Shown: positions 35,727 to 44,377, numbered from the stretch's first letter. The stretch: 60,106 nucleotides of DNA from Rhodanobacter denitrificans (GCA_017848855.1 JAFIHF010000017.1:1-60106), one strand, 5' to 3'. Program-made: numbers and translations. Notes: a model not told the origin generated them from the letters alone.

Positions 35727-35890
35727 AGGAGCCTGTCGGGCTTTGACGGTCGAGGCGAGAATTCGGCTGTGTGAGGGCAGGTTTTCGACGACTCGCCGCC
35801 CCATGGTGGTTCCATGGGGCAAGAGGCGGCGGAAAGATGCACCACACAGACGGATTCGCAGGCCGGCCGGTCAAAGTCCGACAGGCTCCT
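35727..35890. repeat. 164-bp foldback (MITE-like) element
   Basis: Terminal inverted repeats of 21 bp (35727-35747 and 35870-35890) match at 20 of 21 positions. Inside are further nested arms: CTGTGTG/CACACAG, and a centre CCCCATGG / CCATGGGG. The whole element could fold as one long imperfect hairpin. It encodes nothing and sits between hemF and the pigment ketosynthase gene. It could be a non-autonomous mobile element or a large REP-like structure. No target-site duplication is obvious. Confidence 0.7.
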
Positions 35891-35924
35891 AGGCACGCCG
35901 ATGCGCAATCGCTACGCTGGCGCG

Positions 35925-37121
35925 ATGACGACACCGATGACGCCCCTTGCCGTCAGCGCCTGCACGGTGACATCCGCGCTGGGCGATGGCCTTGAAGCAC
36001 AGCACGAGGCCTTGCGCAGCGGCCGCGGCGGCCTGCGCCCCAACGATTTCGGCAGCGCGCCGCGGCTGGGCTGGGTCGGCCGCGTCGCCGGCGTGGAAGC
36101 CGCGGCACTGCCCGCCGCGCTTGCCGACTGGGATTGCCGCAACCACCGCCTCGCCTGGCTCGGGCTGCAGCAGGACGGTTTCCTCGACCGCGTACACGCC
36201 GCGCGCGCGCGCTACGGCGCGCGCCGCGTGGCGCTGCTGCTGGGCACCTCCACCGCCAGCATCGGCGCCACCGAGGAGGCGTATCGCCGGCTCGATGCCG
36301 ACGGCCGTTTCCCCGCCGACCTGCGCCGCCCCGCGCTGCACGCGCCCGATTCGCTGAGCGCGTTCGCCGCCGCGGCGCTGGGGCTGGAAGGGCCGTGCCT
36401 CACGATCTCCACCGCCTGCTCGTCCAGCGCCAAGGTGTTCGCCAGCGCGGCGCGGCTGATCGAACTCGATCTCGCCGACGCGGCGGTGGTGGGCGGCGTG
36501 GATAGTCTCTGCGACAACGTGCTGTTCGGCTTCAACGCGCTGGAGCTGATCTCGCCCGTTGCCTGCCGGCCGTTCGACGCGGCGCGCGACGGCATCTCGA
36601 TCGGCGAGGCCGCCGGCTTCGCGCTGCTGGAGCGCACCGACGCCGCGCCGCGGGCGCCGCGCCTGCTCGGCTACGGCGAAGCCAGCGACGCCTGGCACAT
36701 GTCCTCGCCGCACCCCGAGGGCCACGGCGCGGAGCTGGCGCTGGACGCGGCGCTGGCGCGCGCGGGCATCGACGCCGCACAAGTCGACTACGTGAACCTG
36801 CACGGCACCGCCAGCCGCGCGAACGACGCGATGGAAGCGGCGCTGCTGGCGCGCCGCTTTCCGGCCACGACGCGCGCGAGTTCCACCAAGGGTTTCACCG
36901 GCCACACGCTGGGCGCGGCGGGCATCGTGGAGGCGACGATCGCGCTGCAGGCGATCGAGCACGGCTTCGTGCCCGGCAACCTCGGCGCCGCCACGCCCGA
37001 TCCCGCCTGCGGGCCGCAGTTCGCGTGGCGCAACGAGGCCCGGCGCGTGGACGTGGCGCTGAGCAATTCCTTCGGCTTCGGCGGCAACAACGCCTGCCTC
37101 GTGTTCGGACGCGCGCCATGA
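35925..37121 (+). CDS. Beta-ketoacyl-ACP synthase of aryl-polyene/xanthomonadin type
   Basis: 398 residues from ATG 35925. A TACGCT -10-like box just before it suggests leaderless transcription; ATG 35937 is an alternative. KS-fold condensing enzyme with an intact Cys-His-His triad: STACSSS (Cys 165), NLHGTAS (His 293), TGHTLGAAG (His 327), and a C-terminal NSFGFGGNN. Partnered with a chain-length factor in an ATGA-coupled pair, it should extend an aryl starter by malonyl-ACP units to make a polyene pigment. The reductase and dehydratase needed for the polyene are not in the window. Confidence 0.88.
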   Translation: MTTPMTPLAVSACTVTSALGDGLEAQHEALRSGRGGLRPNDFGSAPRLGWVGRVAGVEAAALPAALADWDCRNHRLAWLGLQQDGFLDRVHAARARYGARRVALLLGTSTASIGATEEAYRRLDADGRFPADLRRPALHAPDSLSAFAAAALGLEGPCLTISTACSSSAKVFASAARLIELDLADAAVVGGVDSLCDNVLFGFNALELISPVACRPFDAARDGISIGEAAGFALLERTDAAPRAPRLLGYGEASDAWHMSSPHPEGHGAELALDAALARAGIDAAQVDYVNLHGTASRANDAMEAALLARRFPATTRASSTKGFTGHTLGAAGIVEATIALQAIEHGFVPGNLGAATPDPACGPQFAWRNEARRVDVALSNSFGFGGNNACLVFGRAP

Positions 37122-37909
37122 CGCCGCTTGAATTGTTCGTCGAAGGCATCGGCCTGTGGTCGCCGCGGCTGGGCGACTTCGCCGCCTTGCGCGCCCTGCT
37201 CGCGGGCGCGGTGCTGGATGCGGCCGCCGCGCCGGCCGCCGCGCTGCTGCCGGCGAACGAGCGCCGCCGCGCGCCGGAGAGCGTGCGGTTGGCGGTGGAG
37301 GTGGCCGGTCAGGCGCTGGCAATGAGCGGGCGTGACCCGGGCACGCTGGCCTGCGTGTTCGCCTCGGCGCACGGCGACCAGGCGATCACCGACGCGATCT
37401 GCACCACGCTGGCGCGCGCGCCGGCCGAGCTGTCGCCCACCCGCTTCCACCATTCCGTGCACAACGCGCCGGCCGGCTACTGGACCATCGCCACCGGCTG
37501 CCGCGCGCCGTCCAGCGCGGTCTGCGCGGGCGCGCACACGTTCGGCGCCGCGCTGCTGGAAGCGGCGAGCCAGGTGCTGGCCGAACAGCGTCCCGTGCTG
37601 CTGGCGTGCAGCGACATCGCCGGGCGCGGCCCGCTGCTGGAGATGACCGGCTGCGACCACGCCTTCGGCAGCGCGCTGCTGCTGGCGCCCGCCGCCGGCG
37701 CGAACACGCTGGCGCGGTTGCGGCTGACGCTGCCGACGGATCACGCCGCATCCACGCCGCCGCCCGCTACGCTGGCCGCTGCGGCGGCGGGCAACCCCGC
37801 CGCTGCGGCGCTGCCGTTGCTCGCCCTGCTGGCCGGTCGCGGCGGCCGCTGCCGGATCGGCCGCGCCGCCGCAGCGGAGTTGCTGATCGACGTGGAGCCC
37901 GTCGCATGA
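37118..37909 (+). CDS. Ketosynthase chain-length factor-like protein
   Basis: 263 residues, shorter than a full KS. It covers only the N-terminal KS-like half, as in beta-ketoacyl synthase-like proteins of aryl-polyene loci. It has LSPTRFHHSVHNAPAGYW and TGCRAPSSAVCAG where a KS would have the active-site cysteine block; no TACSSG motif and no C-terminal histidine pair, so it is non-catalytic. It should form a heterodimer with the KS encoded immediately upstream (4-bp overlap) and influence chain length. Confidence 0.82.
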   Translation: MTPLELFVEGIGLWSPRLGDFAALRALLAGAVLDAAAAPAAALLPANERRRAPESVRLAVEVAGQALAMSGRDPGTLACVFASAHGDQAITDAICTTLARAPAELSPTRFHHSVHNAPAGYWTIATGCRAPSSAVCAGAHTFGAALLEAASQVLAEQRPVLLACSDIAGRGPLLEMTGCDHAFGSALLLAPAAGANTLARLRLTLPTDHAASTPPPATLAAAAAGNPAAAALPLLALLAGRGGRCRIGRAAAAELLIDVEPVA

Positions 37910-38697
37910 ACCCTGCCCTGCCCCGCTGGTGCGTGCTGATCCCCTGCCTCAACGAGGAGGTGGCGATCCGCGGCGTGGTCGAGTCGGTGCTCGCCCTGGG
38001 CGCGCCGGTCATCGTGGTCGACGACGGCTCGGACGACCGCACGCCGGAGATCCTCGCCGCGCTGCCGGTCACCGTGCTGCGCCACGACCGCCGCCTCGGC
38101 AAGGGCCAGGCCCTGCGCGACGGCTTCCGCGAGGCGCTGCGCCAGGGCTACGAGGCGGTGCTGACGATGGACGGCGACGGCCAGCACCTGGCGGCCGACA
38201 TCCCGCGCATCGTGGCCGTTGCCGCCGCGTATCCCGGCCAGCTGGTGATCGGCGCGCGCCTGCTCGACAAGGCGCAGCAGCCGAAGGCGCGCCGCCGCGC
38301 GAACGCGTTCGCCGACTGGGGCATCTCCTGGGGCTGCGGCCAGAGCGTGGCGGACACCCAGAGCGGCCAGCGCTGGTACCCGCGCGCCGCGTTGGACCTG
38401 GTCGACCTGCCCGCGCAGAACTTCGTGTTCGAGGCGGCGATCCTGATCGCGGCCTCGCGCGAACTGGGCATGGGCATCGTCTCGGTGCCGATCGCCTCGC
38501 GCTACCCGCCGGGCGCGCGCCCCAGCCACCTGCGGCCGGTACGCGACACCGTGCGCATCACCGTCTACACGATAGCCCGCGTGCTGCACTACGGCCACGT
38601 GGTGGCCAGCTACCGCCGCTCGCACACCGCGCCGCGGGTGATCGACGGTGCGCCGGAGAACACCCGGCCGCTGTCGCCGCTACCCGGCACGCGTTGA
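37906..38697 (+). CDS. GT2 family glycosyltransferase of the pigment block
   Basis: 263 residues, soluble GT-A enzyme: CVLIPCLNEEVAIRGVVESV, VIVVDDGSDDRTPE and the DxD block TMDGDGQHLAADIP. It has no membrane helices. Related small GT2 proteins occur in aryl-polyene and xanthomonadin clusters, where they are thought to add a sugar between the polyene and its lipid anchor (family-level knowledge, not proven here). Coupled to the chain-length factor by an ATGA overlap. It ends 12 bp from the convergent acyltransferase stop. Confidence 0.85.
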   Translation: MNPALPRWCVLIPCLNEEVAIRGVVESVLALGAPVIVVDDGSDDRTPEILAALPVTVLRHDRRLGKGQALRDGFREALRQGYEAVLTMDGDGQHLAADIPRIVAVAAAYPGQLVIGARLLDKAQQPKARRRANAFADWGISWGCGQSVADTQSGQRWYPRAALDLVDLPAQNFVFEAAILIAASRELGMGIVSVPIASRYPPGARPSHLRPVRDTVRITVYTIARVLHYGHVVASYRRSHTAPRVIDGAPENTRPLSPLPGTR

Positions 38698-38709
38698 GGC
38701 ACGACGCCG

Positions 38710-39627
38710 CTACGGCGCCGCCGACGGCGGTCGCCAGAAGTCGTGGAAGTTGAACCAGTTGTACGGCGCCACCCGCACGTAATGCTCCAGCCGCGCCGCG
38801 TAGCGCGCGAGCAACGCATCCAGCACCGGGCCGCGCTGTTCGCGCGGAATCGCCACACGCTCGGCGAACGGCTCGAACACCAGCCGGTAGCGGTTGCCGC
38901 CCTCGTACAGGCCGAAGCACAGCAGCACCGGCACCTGCAGCGCGTTCGCCAGCAGCCACGGCCCCACCGGCAGCGGCGCGGGCGCGCCGAGGAAGTCCAC
39001 GGCGCGCTGCGCCTCGTGCTCGCCCGCGCGGTCGGCCAAGAGCGCCACCATCGCACCCTGCCGGCAGGCCTCGGCCGCGGCCATCACCACATGGGCGCCG
39101 CCCTGCGCGGCGTCGATCACCGCCGCGCCCACCGCGGGCGCCAGCGCCTCCAGCAGTTCGGTCATCGCCGGCGTCTTGCCCTTGTCCAGCACCACGCGCA
39201 GCGGCACCTCGGGGCGCCGCGCACTCAACACGCGCAAGGCCTCGAAGCTGCCCTGGTGCGAGCCCACCAGCAGCACGCCGCGGCCTTCGGCGATGCACCG
39301 TTCCAGCTCGGCCAACCCCTCGATCTCGATGTGGAAACCGCGCTCGCCGTGCGCCAGCAGGAAGATCCGGTCCAGCGTGGTGGCGGCATAGCCATGGAAC
39401 TGGCGCAGCATCTGCCACACGCGCGGCGGCCGCCCGAACGCGCGCGCGAGGTATTGCCGCGAGGCGCGCCGCTCGGCGCCGCGGCGCAGGAAGAAATACA
39501 GGGTCACCGGATACAGCAGCAGCCGGCCGAAACGGCGGCCGCCGTGCAGCGCCAGCGTGCGGATCAGCCACAGCGCGAAGCGGCCGCCGCCTTCGCGGTG
39601 CGCGCGCCAGTGCGTGGCTTCGCCCAT
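38710..39627 (-). CDS. LpxL/HtrB-like lysophospholipid acyltransferase of the pigment block
   Basis: 305 residues. N-terminal membrane-associated part (WLIRTLALHGGRRFGRLLLYPVTLYFFL), then the acyltransferase motif VGSHQGSFEALRVL, an HX4E version of HX4D that is accepted in the LpxL branch, and a later ALLADRAGEHEAQR block. It probably attaches the polyene acyl chain from its ACP to a lipid or sugar-lipid at the inner membrane. The gene follows the ACP gene by 12 bp on the minus strand. Confidence 0.85.
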   Translation of the reverse strand: MGEATHWRAHREGGGRFALWLIRTLALHGGRRFGRLLLYPVTLYFFLRRGAERRASRQYLARAFGRPPRVWQMLRQFHGYAATTLDRIFLLAHGERGFHIEIEGLAELERCIAEGRGVLLVGSHQGSFEALRVLSARRPEVPLRVVLDKGKTPAMTELLEALAPAVGAAVIDAAQGGAHVVMAAAEACRQGAMVALLADRAGEHEAQRAVDFLGAPAPLPVGPWLLANALQVPVLLCFGLYEGGNRYRLVFEPFAERVAIPREQRGPVLDALLARYAARLEHYVRVAPYNWFNFHDFWRPPSAAP

Positions 39628-39639
39628 GCCGCCGCGGCT

Positions 39640-39912
39640 TCAGCCGCGGGCGCGGTGCGCTTCGACGTGCGCCGACAGCTCGCGCAGGCTGGCGAAGATG
39701 CGCCGGTTGTCGGGATGGTCGGAGCGCAACTGGAAGCCGTAGCGCTTGGACACCGCCAGCGCGATCTCCAGCGCGTCGATCGAATCCAGCCCCAGCTCGC
39801 CGCCGAACAGCGGCGCGTCCGGATCGATCCGCGCGGGATCGACCGCGTCGAGGTTCAGGCTTTCCACGATCAGGGTGGCCAGCTCGTGCTGGGCAGCGGT
39901 CAATTCGGCCAT
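39640..39912 (-). CDS. Acyl carrier protein of the pigment block
   Basis: 90 residues. Four-helix acyl carrier protein with the phosphopantetheine serine in GLDSIDALEIALAVSKRYG and typical acidic first helix (ELATLIVESLNLD). It would carry the growing aryl-polyene chain for the KS/CLF pair and deliver it to the acyltransferase encoded downstream. The start at 39912 (MAELTAAQHE) gives the normal ACP length; the frame is open further up without similarity. Confidence 0.9.
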   Translation of the reverse strand: MAELTAAQHELATLIVESLNLDAVDPARIDPDAPLFGGELGLDSIDALEIALAVSKRYGFQLRSDHPDNRRIFASLRELSAHVEAHRARG

Positions 39913-40000
39913 GTGCGCGGAAGCTCGGTAAACGTCGTCGAAACATTGAAAAGCAGCGGCGAAGTGTAACATGGAGCCCTTGTCTTTCCCGGTTGAACGC
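39913..40000. promoter_or_regulatory. Divergent promoter region between ACP and chorismatase genes
   Basis: 88 bp between divergent genes. The plus strand has TTGAAA followed after 15 bp by TAACAT, a weak promoter candidate for the chorismatase gene. A leftward promoter for the ACP must also lie here, but no clear boxes are seen. Confidence 0.3.
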
Positions 40001-40993
40001 ATGACTGAGGTTTGTGAAAGCAGGTGGGCCAAGGCCGGCCCGGCACGCGCGCCGCGCATTTCCTATCGCATGAACGAGCCCGCCGCCCTGCTGGCCGAGC
40101 CCGGCACGCTGGCGGTGTTCGGCTTCGGCAGTCACGGCGCGGATATCGACGACCCGCGCTGGCTGCGCGTGCCGCTGGAAGCCCTCGACGCGCCCGCGCC
40201 GCTGGAAGCCTGGCAGGTCGACGGCCCGGTGCGGCACGGCCGCCACGGCGCGCTGCGCTGGTCCGCCGGCGGCGGCTGGCTGTACGCCGCGCTGGAACTG
40301 GACGAACGCGAACACGGCGGCCCGGCGGGCGCGGCCCGAGAAGCCTACGCGCAGCTGCGCGACTTCCTGCAGGGCCGCGACGAGCAACAGGTGCTGCGCC
40401 TCTGGAATTACCAGGGCGCGATCAACCACGGCGAGGGCGACGCCGAGCGCTACAAGCTGTTCTGCGACGGTCGCGCCGAGGGTTGCGGCGACTGGTTCGC
40501 CGCCGGCTACCCCGCCGCCACCGCGATCGGCCACCACGGCGCGCCGCACCTGCTGCAGGTCTACCTGCTCGCCAGCGCGCAGGCCGGCACCGCGGTGGAG
40601 AACCCGCGTCAGGTCAGCGCCTGGCGCTACCCGCGCCAGTACGGCCGCACCGCGCCCGGCTTCGCCCGTGCGATGATGCTGCCCGCGCAGGACGCGCTGG
40701 CGATCTCCGGCACCGCCGCCGTGGTCGGCCACGCTTCGGCCCACGCCGGCGACACCGCCGCGCAACTGGACGAGATCCTGCTCAACCTCGAAGCGCTGCT
40801 CGCCAGTGCCGGCATGCCCGCCGGCTTCGACACCCAGGCGCCGCTGAAAGCCTACGTGCGCCACCCCGCCGACGCGCCGCGCGTGCGCGAACGCCTGCAG
40901 CAGCGCCTGCCCGGCGTACCCGTGCTGCTGCTGCACGGCGACGTCTGCCGCAGCGAGCTGCTGGTGGAGCTGGATGGGTGGCGTTACGCCTGA
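40001..40993 (+). CDS. xanB2: XanB2-like chorismatase (3-hydroxybenzoate synthase)
   Basis: About 330 residues. Chorismatase family (FkbO/Hyg5/XanB2): LAVFGFGSHGADIDDPRW, RLWNYQGAINHGEGDAERYKLFCDGR and SAQAGTAVENPRQVSAWRYPRQYG are recognisable conserved blocks. XanB2-type enzymes cleave chorismate to 3- and/or 4-hydroxybenzoate; 3-hydroxybenzoate is the aryl starter for xanthomonadin-like pigments, matching the neighbouring KS, CLF, ACP and acyltransferase. The start is uncertain: ATG 39971, 40001 and 40070 are in frame, and 40070 would cut into the conserved start. Confidence 0.85.
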   Translation: MTEVCESRWAKAGPARAPRISYRMNEPAALLAEPGTLAVFGFGSHGADIDDPRWLRVPLEALDAPAPLEAWQVDGPVRHGRHGALRWSAGGGWLYAALELDEREHGGPAGAAREAYAQLRDFLQGRDEQQVLRLWNYQGAINHGEGDAERYKLFCDGRAEGCGDWFAAGYPAATAIGHHGAPHLLQVYLLASAQAGTAVENPRQVSAWRYPRQYGRTAPGFARAMMLPAQDALAISGTAAVVGHASAHAGDTAAQLDEILLNLEALLASAGMPAGFDTQAPLKAYVRHPADAPRVRERLQQRLPGVPVLLLHGDVCRSELLVELDGWRYA

Positions 40994-41006
40994 AGCCGCC
41001 TGCGCA

Positions 41007-42203
41007 TCAACTGAAACGCTGCAGCAGTTTGATATAGCGCTTGTAGCTGAACTGCTGGTTCCGTTTCTGGCCGGTGCTGCCGGCCAGGATATCGACGTCC
41101 TGCAGCACCTTGATGGCCGCGCTGGCGGTGGGAAAGCTCACATCCAGCTTTTCGGCCGCGAACTTGGTCGTGAAGCGCGGCATCGTCGGCAGCATTTCGA
41201 ACAGGCGAATGGCTTGCACCGTGCCGTCCTTCGCGGCCATGACCTTTCGGCGATCGGCGGCGATCAGCGACGCGATGTCGATGATGCTGCGCTGTGCGTT
41301 TTCGGCCGCCTCGATCGTGCATTCGAGGAAGAAGCGCACCCAGCTCTCCCAGTCGCCTTCCGTGCGGATGGCCGACAGGAGCCGGTAATACTCGGCCTGA
41401 TGTGCCTTGAGCTGGCCGGAAACGTAGAGCAAGGGCTGCGGCAGCAGCTTCCAGTCCTCCAGCAGCGCGGCGATCAGCAGGCGCCCGATGCGCCCGTTGC
41501 CATCGAGGAACGGATGGATCGTTTCGAACTGTGCGTGGACCAGCGCGACGCGAACCAGCGGCGGGAGTGCAGGCGCGGGATCGTGGATGTAGCGCTCCAT
41601 CTCGCCCAGCAAGCGGCCGACTTCGGCGGGCGGCGGCGGTACGTGGACGGCGTTGCCGGGGCGGGTGCCCCCTATCCAGTTCTGGGATCGGCGGATCTCG
41701 CCGGGCAGCTTCTGCTCGCCGCGCACGTTGTCCATGAGGATCGCATGCGCCTCGCACAGCAGGCGCGTCGAGATCGGCAGGCCGCCGTGTCCGGCGTTGA
41801 GCTTGCCTCGCACATGCTCGAACGCCTTCAGGTAGTTCGTCACGTCGCTGACGTCGGTGGTGCTCGCCACGTCCATGCCGGATTCTTCGTCCAGCAGATC
41901 CGTCAGCGTCGCCTGGGTGCCCTCCATCTGCGAGGTCAGCAAGGCTTCCTTGCGGATGGAGCTGTAGATCAGCCACTCGGCGGAAGCGACCAGGCCCGAC
42001 AACGCGGAGAGTCGCCCCAGCGCCTGCTCCGCCGCCGTGTTGCCCGCATAGCAGGCCGGATCGAGCGGCGGGGCGGCCGGCGGCAGCGGATGGGGCACGA
42101 AGGCCTTGACGGCCTCGCCGCCGATCGCCGTGGTCAGGTGGTGCCGGTGGCGCGAGGCATCGTCGTGCTCCAAGCAAGACCTTGAAGGGGTCGTTAAAGG
42201 CAT
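41007..42203 (-). CDS. Fic-domain protein with N-terminal inhibitory helix
   Basis: 398 residues. The Fic motif HPFLDGNGRIGR (catalytic His 230) is complete, with the flap upstream (NWIGGTRPGNAVHVPPP). The N-terminal segment SIRKEALLTSQMEGTQ carries the TxxxEG form of the (S/T)xxxE(G/N) inhibitory motif, so it is a class II self-inhibited AMP transferase. The C-terminal third looks like a winged helix (FTTKFAAEKLDVSFPTASAAIKVL), suggesting DNA binding or autoregulation. Target unknown. The upstream region is AT-rich, unlike its surroundings, and an antitoxin gene is not visible. The gene may have been acquired horizontally. Confidence 0.9.
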   Translation of the reverse strand: MPLTTPSRSCLEHDDASRHRHHLTTAIGGEAVKAFVPHPLPPAAPPLDPACYAGNTAAEQALGRLSALSGLVASAEWLIYSSIRKEALLTSQMEGTQATLTDLLDEESGMDVASTTDVSDVTNYLKAFEHVRGKLNAGHGGLPISTRLLCEAHAILMDNVRGEQKLPGEIRRSQNWIGGTRPGNAVHVPPPPAEVGRLLGEMERYIHDPAPALPPLVRVALVHAQFETIHPFLDGNGRIGRLLIAALLEDWKLLPQPLLYVSGQLKAHQAEYYRLLSAIRTEGDWESWVRFFLECTIEAAENAQRSIIDIASLIAADRRKVMAAKDGTVQAIRLFEMLPTMPRFTTKFAAEKLDVSFPTASAAIKVLQDVDILAGSTGQKRNQQFSYKRYIKLLQRFS

Positions 42204-42214
42204 TTTTAAAATGC
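42200..42214. promoter_or_regulatory. Palindrome over the fic start codon
   Basis: GCATTTT-T-AAAATGC is a 7-bp perfect palindrome that includes the ATG of fic (42203-42201). A second small one, AAAG-GATG-CTTT, lies about 20 bp upstream of the gene in an AT-rich stretch with a TTTAAT -10-like box. It is a plausible operator, perhaps for the gene's own winged-helix tail (inference). Confidence 0.45.
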
Positions 42215-42320
42215 ACGACCGCTATTAAAGGATGCTTTAACACGACGTCGGGAGCAAGCATTCTGGCCGCCCCGCGGATCACCACGAATCCGCTTTCCGC
42301 CTTGCTCCCTGCCCTCCAAC

Positions 42321-43691
42321 TCACTTCTGCTTGGCCGGCCGCTGCCAGCCCGCCAGCGTGAGCTGGCGCCCGCGCGCGAGGGTGAGTTCGCCGGCCGGCG
42401 CATCCTTGGCGATCACCGAGCCGGCGCCGATGGTGGCGCCGGCGCCGATGGTGACCGGCGCCACCAGCGCGCTGTTGGAGCCGATGAAGGCGCCGTCCTC
42501 GATGCGGGTGACGAACTTGTTCACGCCGTCGTAGTTGCAGGTGATGGTGCCGGCGCCGACGTTGACGCCGCGGCCGATCACGCTGTCGCCGAGGTAGGTG
42601 AGGTGGTTGGCCTTGCTGCCTTCGCCGATGCGGGTCTTCTTGGTTTCGACGAAGTTGCCCACGTGCACGCCGGCGTCGAGCTCGGTGCCGGGGCGCAGGC
42701 GCGCGAACGGGCCGATGGTGCAGGGGCCGTGGGTGACCACGCCGTCGAGGTCGCAGTGCGCCTGCACCACGGTGCCGGCGGCGAGCTGCACGTCCTTCAG
42801 CCGGGTGAACGGGCCCACGCGCACCTCGTCGCCGAGGCTCACCGCGCCTTCGAGGATCACGTCGATGTCCAGCTCCACGTCGCGCCCGGCGCTCACTTCG
42901 CCGCGCACGTCGCAGCGCGCGGGATCGGCGAGGCGCACGCCCGCGCGCTGCAGCGCGCGGGTGGCGCGCTGGCGGAATTCGGCTTCGAGCGCCGAGAGCT
43001 GCAGCGCGTCGTTCGCGCCCGAGGCTTCCACCGGATCGGCGCAGGCCACGCTGAGCGCGGGACGTTTCTCCTCGTTCGCCATCGCGAAGATGTCGGTGAG
43101 GTAGAACTCGCCCTGCGCGTTGTTGCGGTCGAGCCGCGCGATCCAGCCGCGCAGCGCGGCAGCCGGCGCGACCAGGATGCCGGTGTTGACCACGTCGATC
43201 GCGCGCTGTTCCGCGTTCGCGTCCTTCTCCTCGATCACGCAGCGCACGTGGCCGTTGCCGTCGCGCAGCACGCGGCCGTAGCCGTGCGGGTCGGCCACGC
43301 GGATCGCCAGCAGGCCGAAGCCGCCCTCCACCTGCGCAAGCTGGCGCAGCGTCTCGGCGCGGGTCAGCGGCACGTCGCCGTACAGCACCAGCACGCGCGC
43401 GTCGTCGGGCACGCCGGGCAGCGCCTGCTCCACCGCGTGGCCGGTGCCCAGCCGCTCGGCCTGGAGCACCCAGCGCAGGTCGTGCTGGCCCGCGAACGCG
43501 GCCTGCACCGCATCGCCGCCGTGGCCGTAGACCACGTGGATCGCCGCCGGCTCGAGCGCGCGCGCGGTGGCCAGCACGTGCGCCAGCAGCGGCCGGCCGG
43601 CCAGCGGCATCAGCACCTTCGGGCGCGCGGACTTCATGCGCGTGCCGGCGCCGGCGGCGAGGACGATGACGTGGAGCGGTGCGGGGTTCAT
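42321..43691 (-). CDS. glmU: Bifunctional GlmU (UDP-GlcNAc pyrophosphorylase / GlcN-1-P acetyltransferase)
   Basis: 456 residues, the E. coli length. It acetylates glucosamine-1-phosphate and then uridylylates it to UDP-GlcNAc, precursor of peptidoglycan, LPS and probably the EPS. The N-terminal domain has [34 protein letters not shown] and [10 protein letters not shown]. The C-terminal left-handed beta-helix has hexapeptide repeats and [24 protein letters not shown], with the catalytic His in NHLTY. Its position downstream of the ATP synthase operon is common in gammaproteobacteria. Confidence 0.96.
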   Translation of the reverse strand: MNPAPLHVIVLAAGAGTRMKSARPKVLMPLAGRPLLAHVLATARALEPAAIHVVYGHGGDAVQAAFAGQHDLRWVLQAERLGTGHAVEQALPGVPDDARVLVLYGDVPLTRAETLRQLAQVEGGFGLLAIRVADPHGYGRVLRDGNGHVRCVIEEKDANAEQRAIDVVNTGILVAPAAALRGWIARLDRNNAQGEFYLTDIFAMANEEKRPALSVACADPVEASGANDALQLSALEAEFRQRATRALQRAGVRLADPARCDVRGEVSAGRDVELDIDVILEGAVSLGDEVRVGPFTRLKDVQLAAGTVVQAHCDLDGVVTHGPCTIGPFARLRPGTELDAGVHVGNFVETKKTRIGEGSKANHLTYLGDSVIGRGVNVGAGTITCNYDGVNKFVTRIEDGAFIGSNSALVAPVTIGAGATIGAGSVIAKDAPAGELTLARGRQLTLAGWQRPAKQK

Positions 43692-43751
43692 GCGTGTCGG
43701 CCCTGACAGAGAGAATCCGCGGAGTCTATCAGCCCCCTGCCGGCCCCCGGC

Positions 43752-44291
43752 TCAACCCTGCGCCGGCGCGGACGACACCGTCGCCTTGCCGGCGCGGCAC
43801 TCGAAGCGGAACGCATAGATCAGGCTGAACGGCTTGCTGCGACTGTCCACCTCGTGGCTGTTGCCGGCCGCGTCCGCGGCCCAGTGGCTGATGCGCAGCG
43901 GAGTGAACTGCCACTGCAGCACCGCCGCACGCACGGCGGCAAGGAACGACGGGCTGCGCGGCGCGGCCGGCGCCGCGTCCGCCGGCAACTCGCGCACGTC
44001 GCCGACCTTGCCGGCGTCGTCCACGATCACCTGCACCCGCACTTCCTGCACCGGCGGGCAGGCCGCGAGCTGATCCGGCGGATAGACCGGCAGCACGCGC
44101 CGGAACGGCGTGGCGCCGGTGGCGGTGTCGCCCAGCGCCAGCTGGTAATGCGCCATGTGGCCGTCGTCGAGCATCCGGTAACTGGCCGAGCCCTCGTTCG
44201 GCGCCTTGGCCGGCGGCGCGGCGACGCTGGCGCAACCGGCCAATCCCAATGCCAGCAATCCCGCTGGCAGCGATCCCATGCGTATCGGCAT
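43752..44291 (-). CDS. Lipoprotein with TonB C-terminal-like domain
   Basis: 179 residues from ATG 44291 with GGAG upstream; ATG 44279 is an alternative. A signal peptide ends in a lipobox (LALGLAGCAS). The C-terminal half (RVLPVYPPDQLAACPPVQEV, VQVIVDDAGKVGDVREL, FLAAVRAAVLQWQFTPLR) follows the TonB C-terminal pattern, but there is no N-terminal membrane anchor or Pro-rich span, so it is not a classical TonB. Such proteins are often annotated as energy transducer TonB and may bind cell wall. A strong TACA-N2-TGTA palindrome upstream suggests control by a BlaI/CopY-type repressor. Confidence 0.78.
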   Translation of the reverse strand: MPIRMGSLPAGLLALGLAGCASVAAPPAKAPNEGSASYRMLDDGHMAHYQLALGDTATGATPFRRVLPVYPPDQLAACPPVQEVRVQVIVDDAGKVGDVRELPADAAPAAPRSPSFLAAVRAAVLQWQFTPLRISHWAADAAGNSHEVDSRSKPFSLIYAFRFECRAGKATVSSAPAQG

Positions 44292-44331
44292 CACGCTCCG
44301 TCTCCCGCTGGCGAACGCTGCCGACGCTATC

Positions 44332-44349
44332 AAATTACATCTGTAATTT
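44332..44349 (-). promoter_or_regulatory. 18-bp operator-like palindrome AAATTACA-TC-TGTAATTT
   Basis: A perfect 8-bp inverted repeat with a 2-bp centre, in an AT-rich island 41 bp before the TonB-like lipoprotein gene. Its core TACA-N2-TGTA matches the operator consensus of the BlaI/MecI/CopY repressor family. No such repressor gene is in the window. Confidence 0.6.
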
Positions 44350-44377
44350 CCAATGACATGGATAGTGCCGCCGGACA

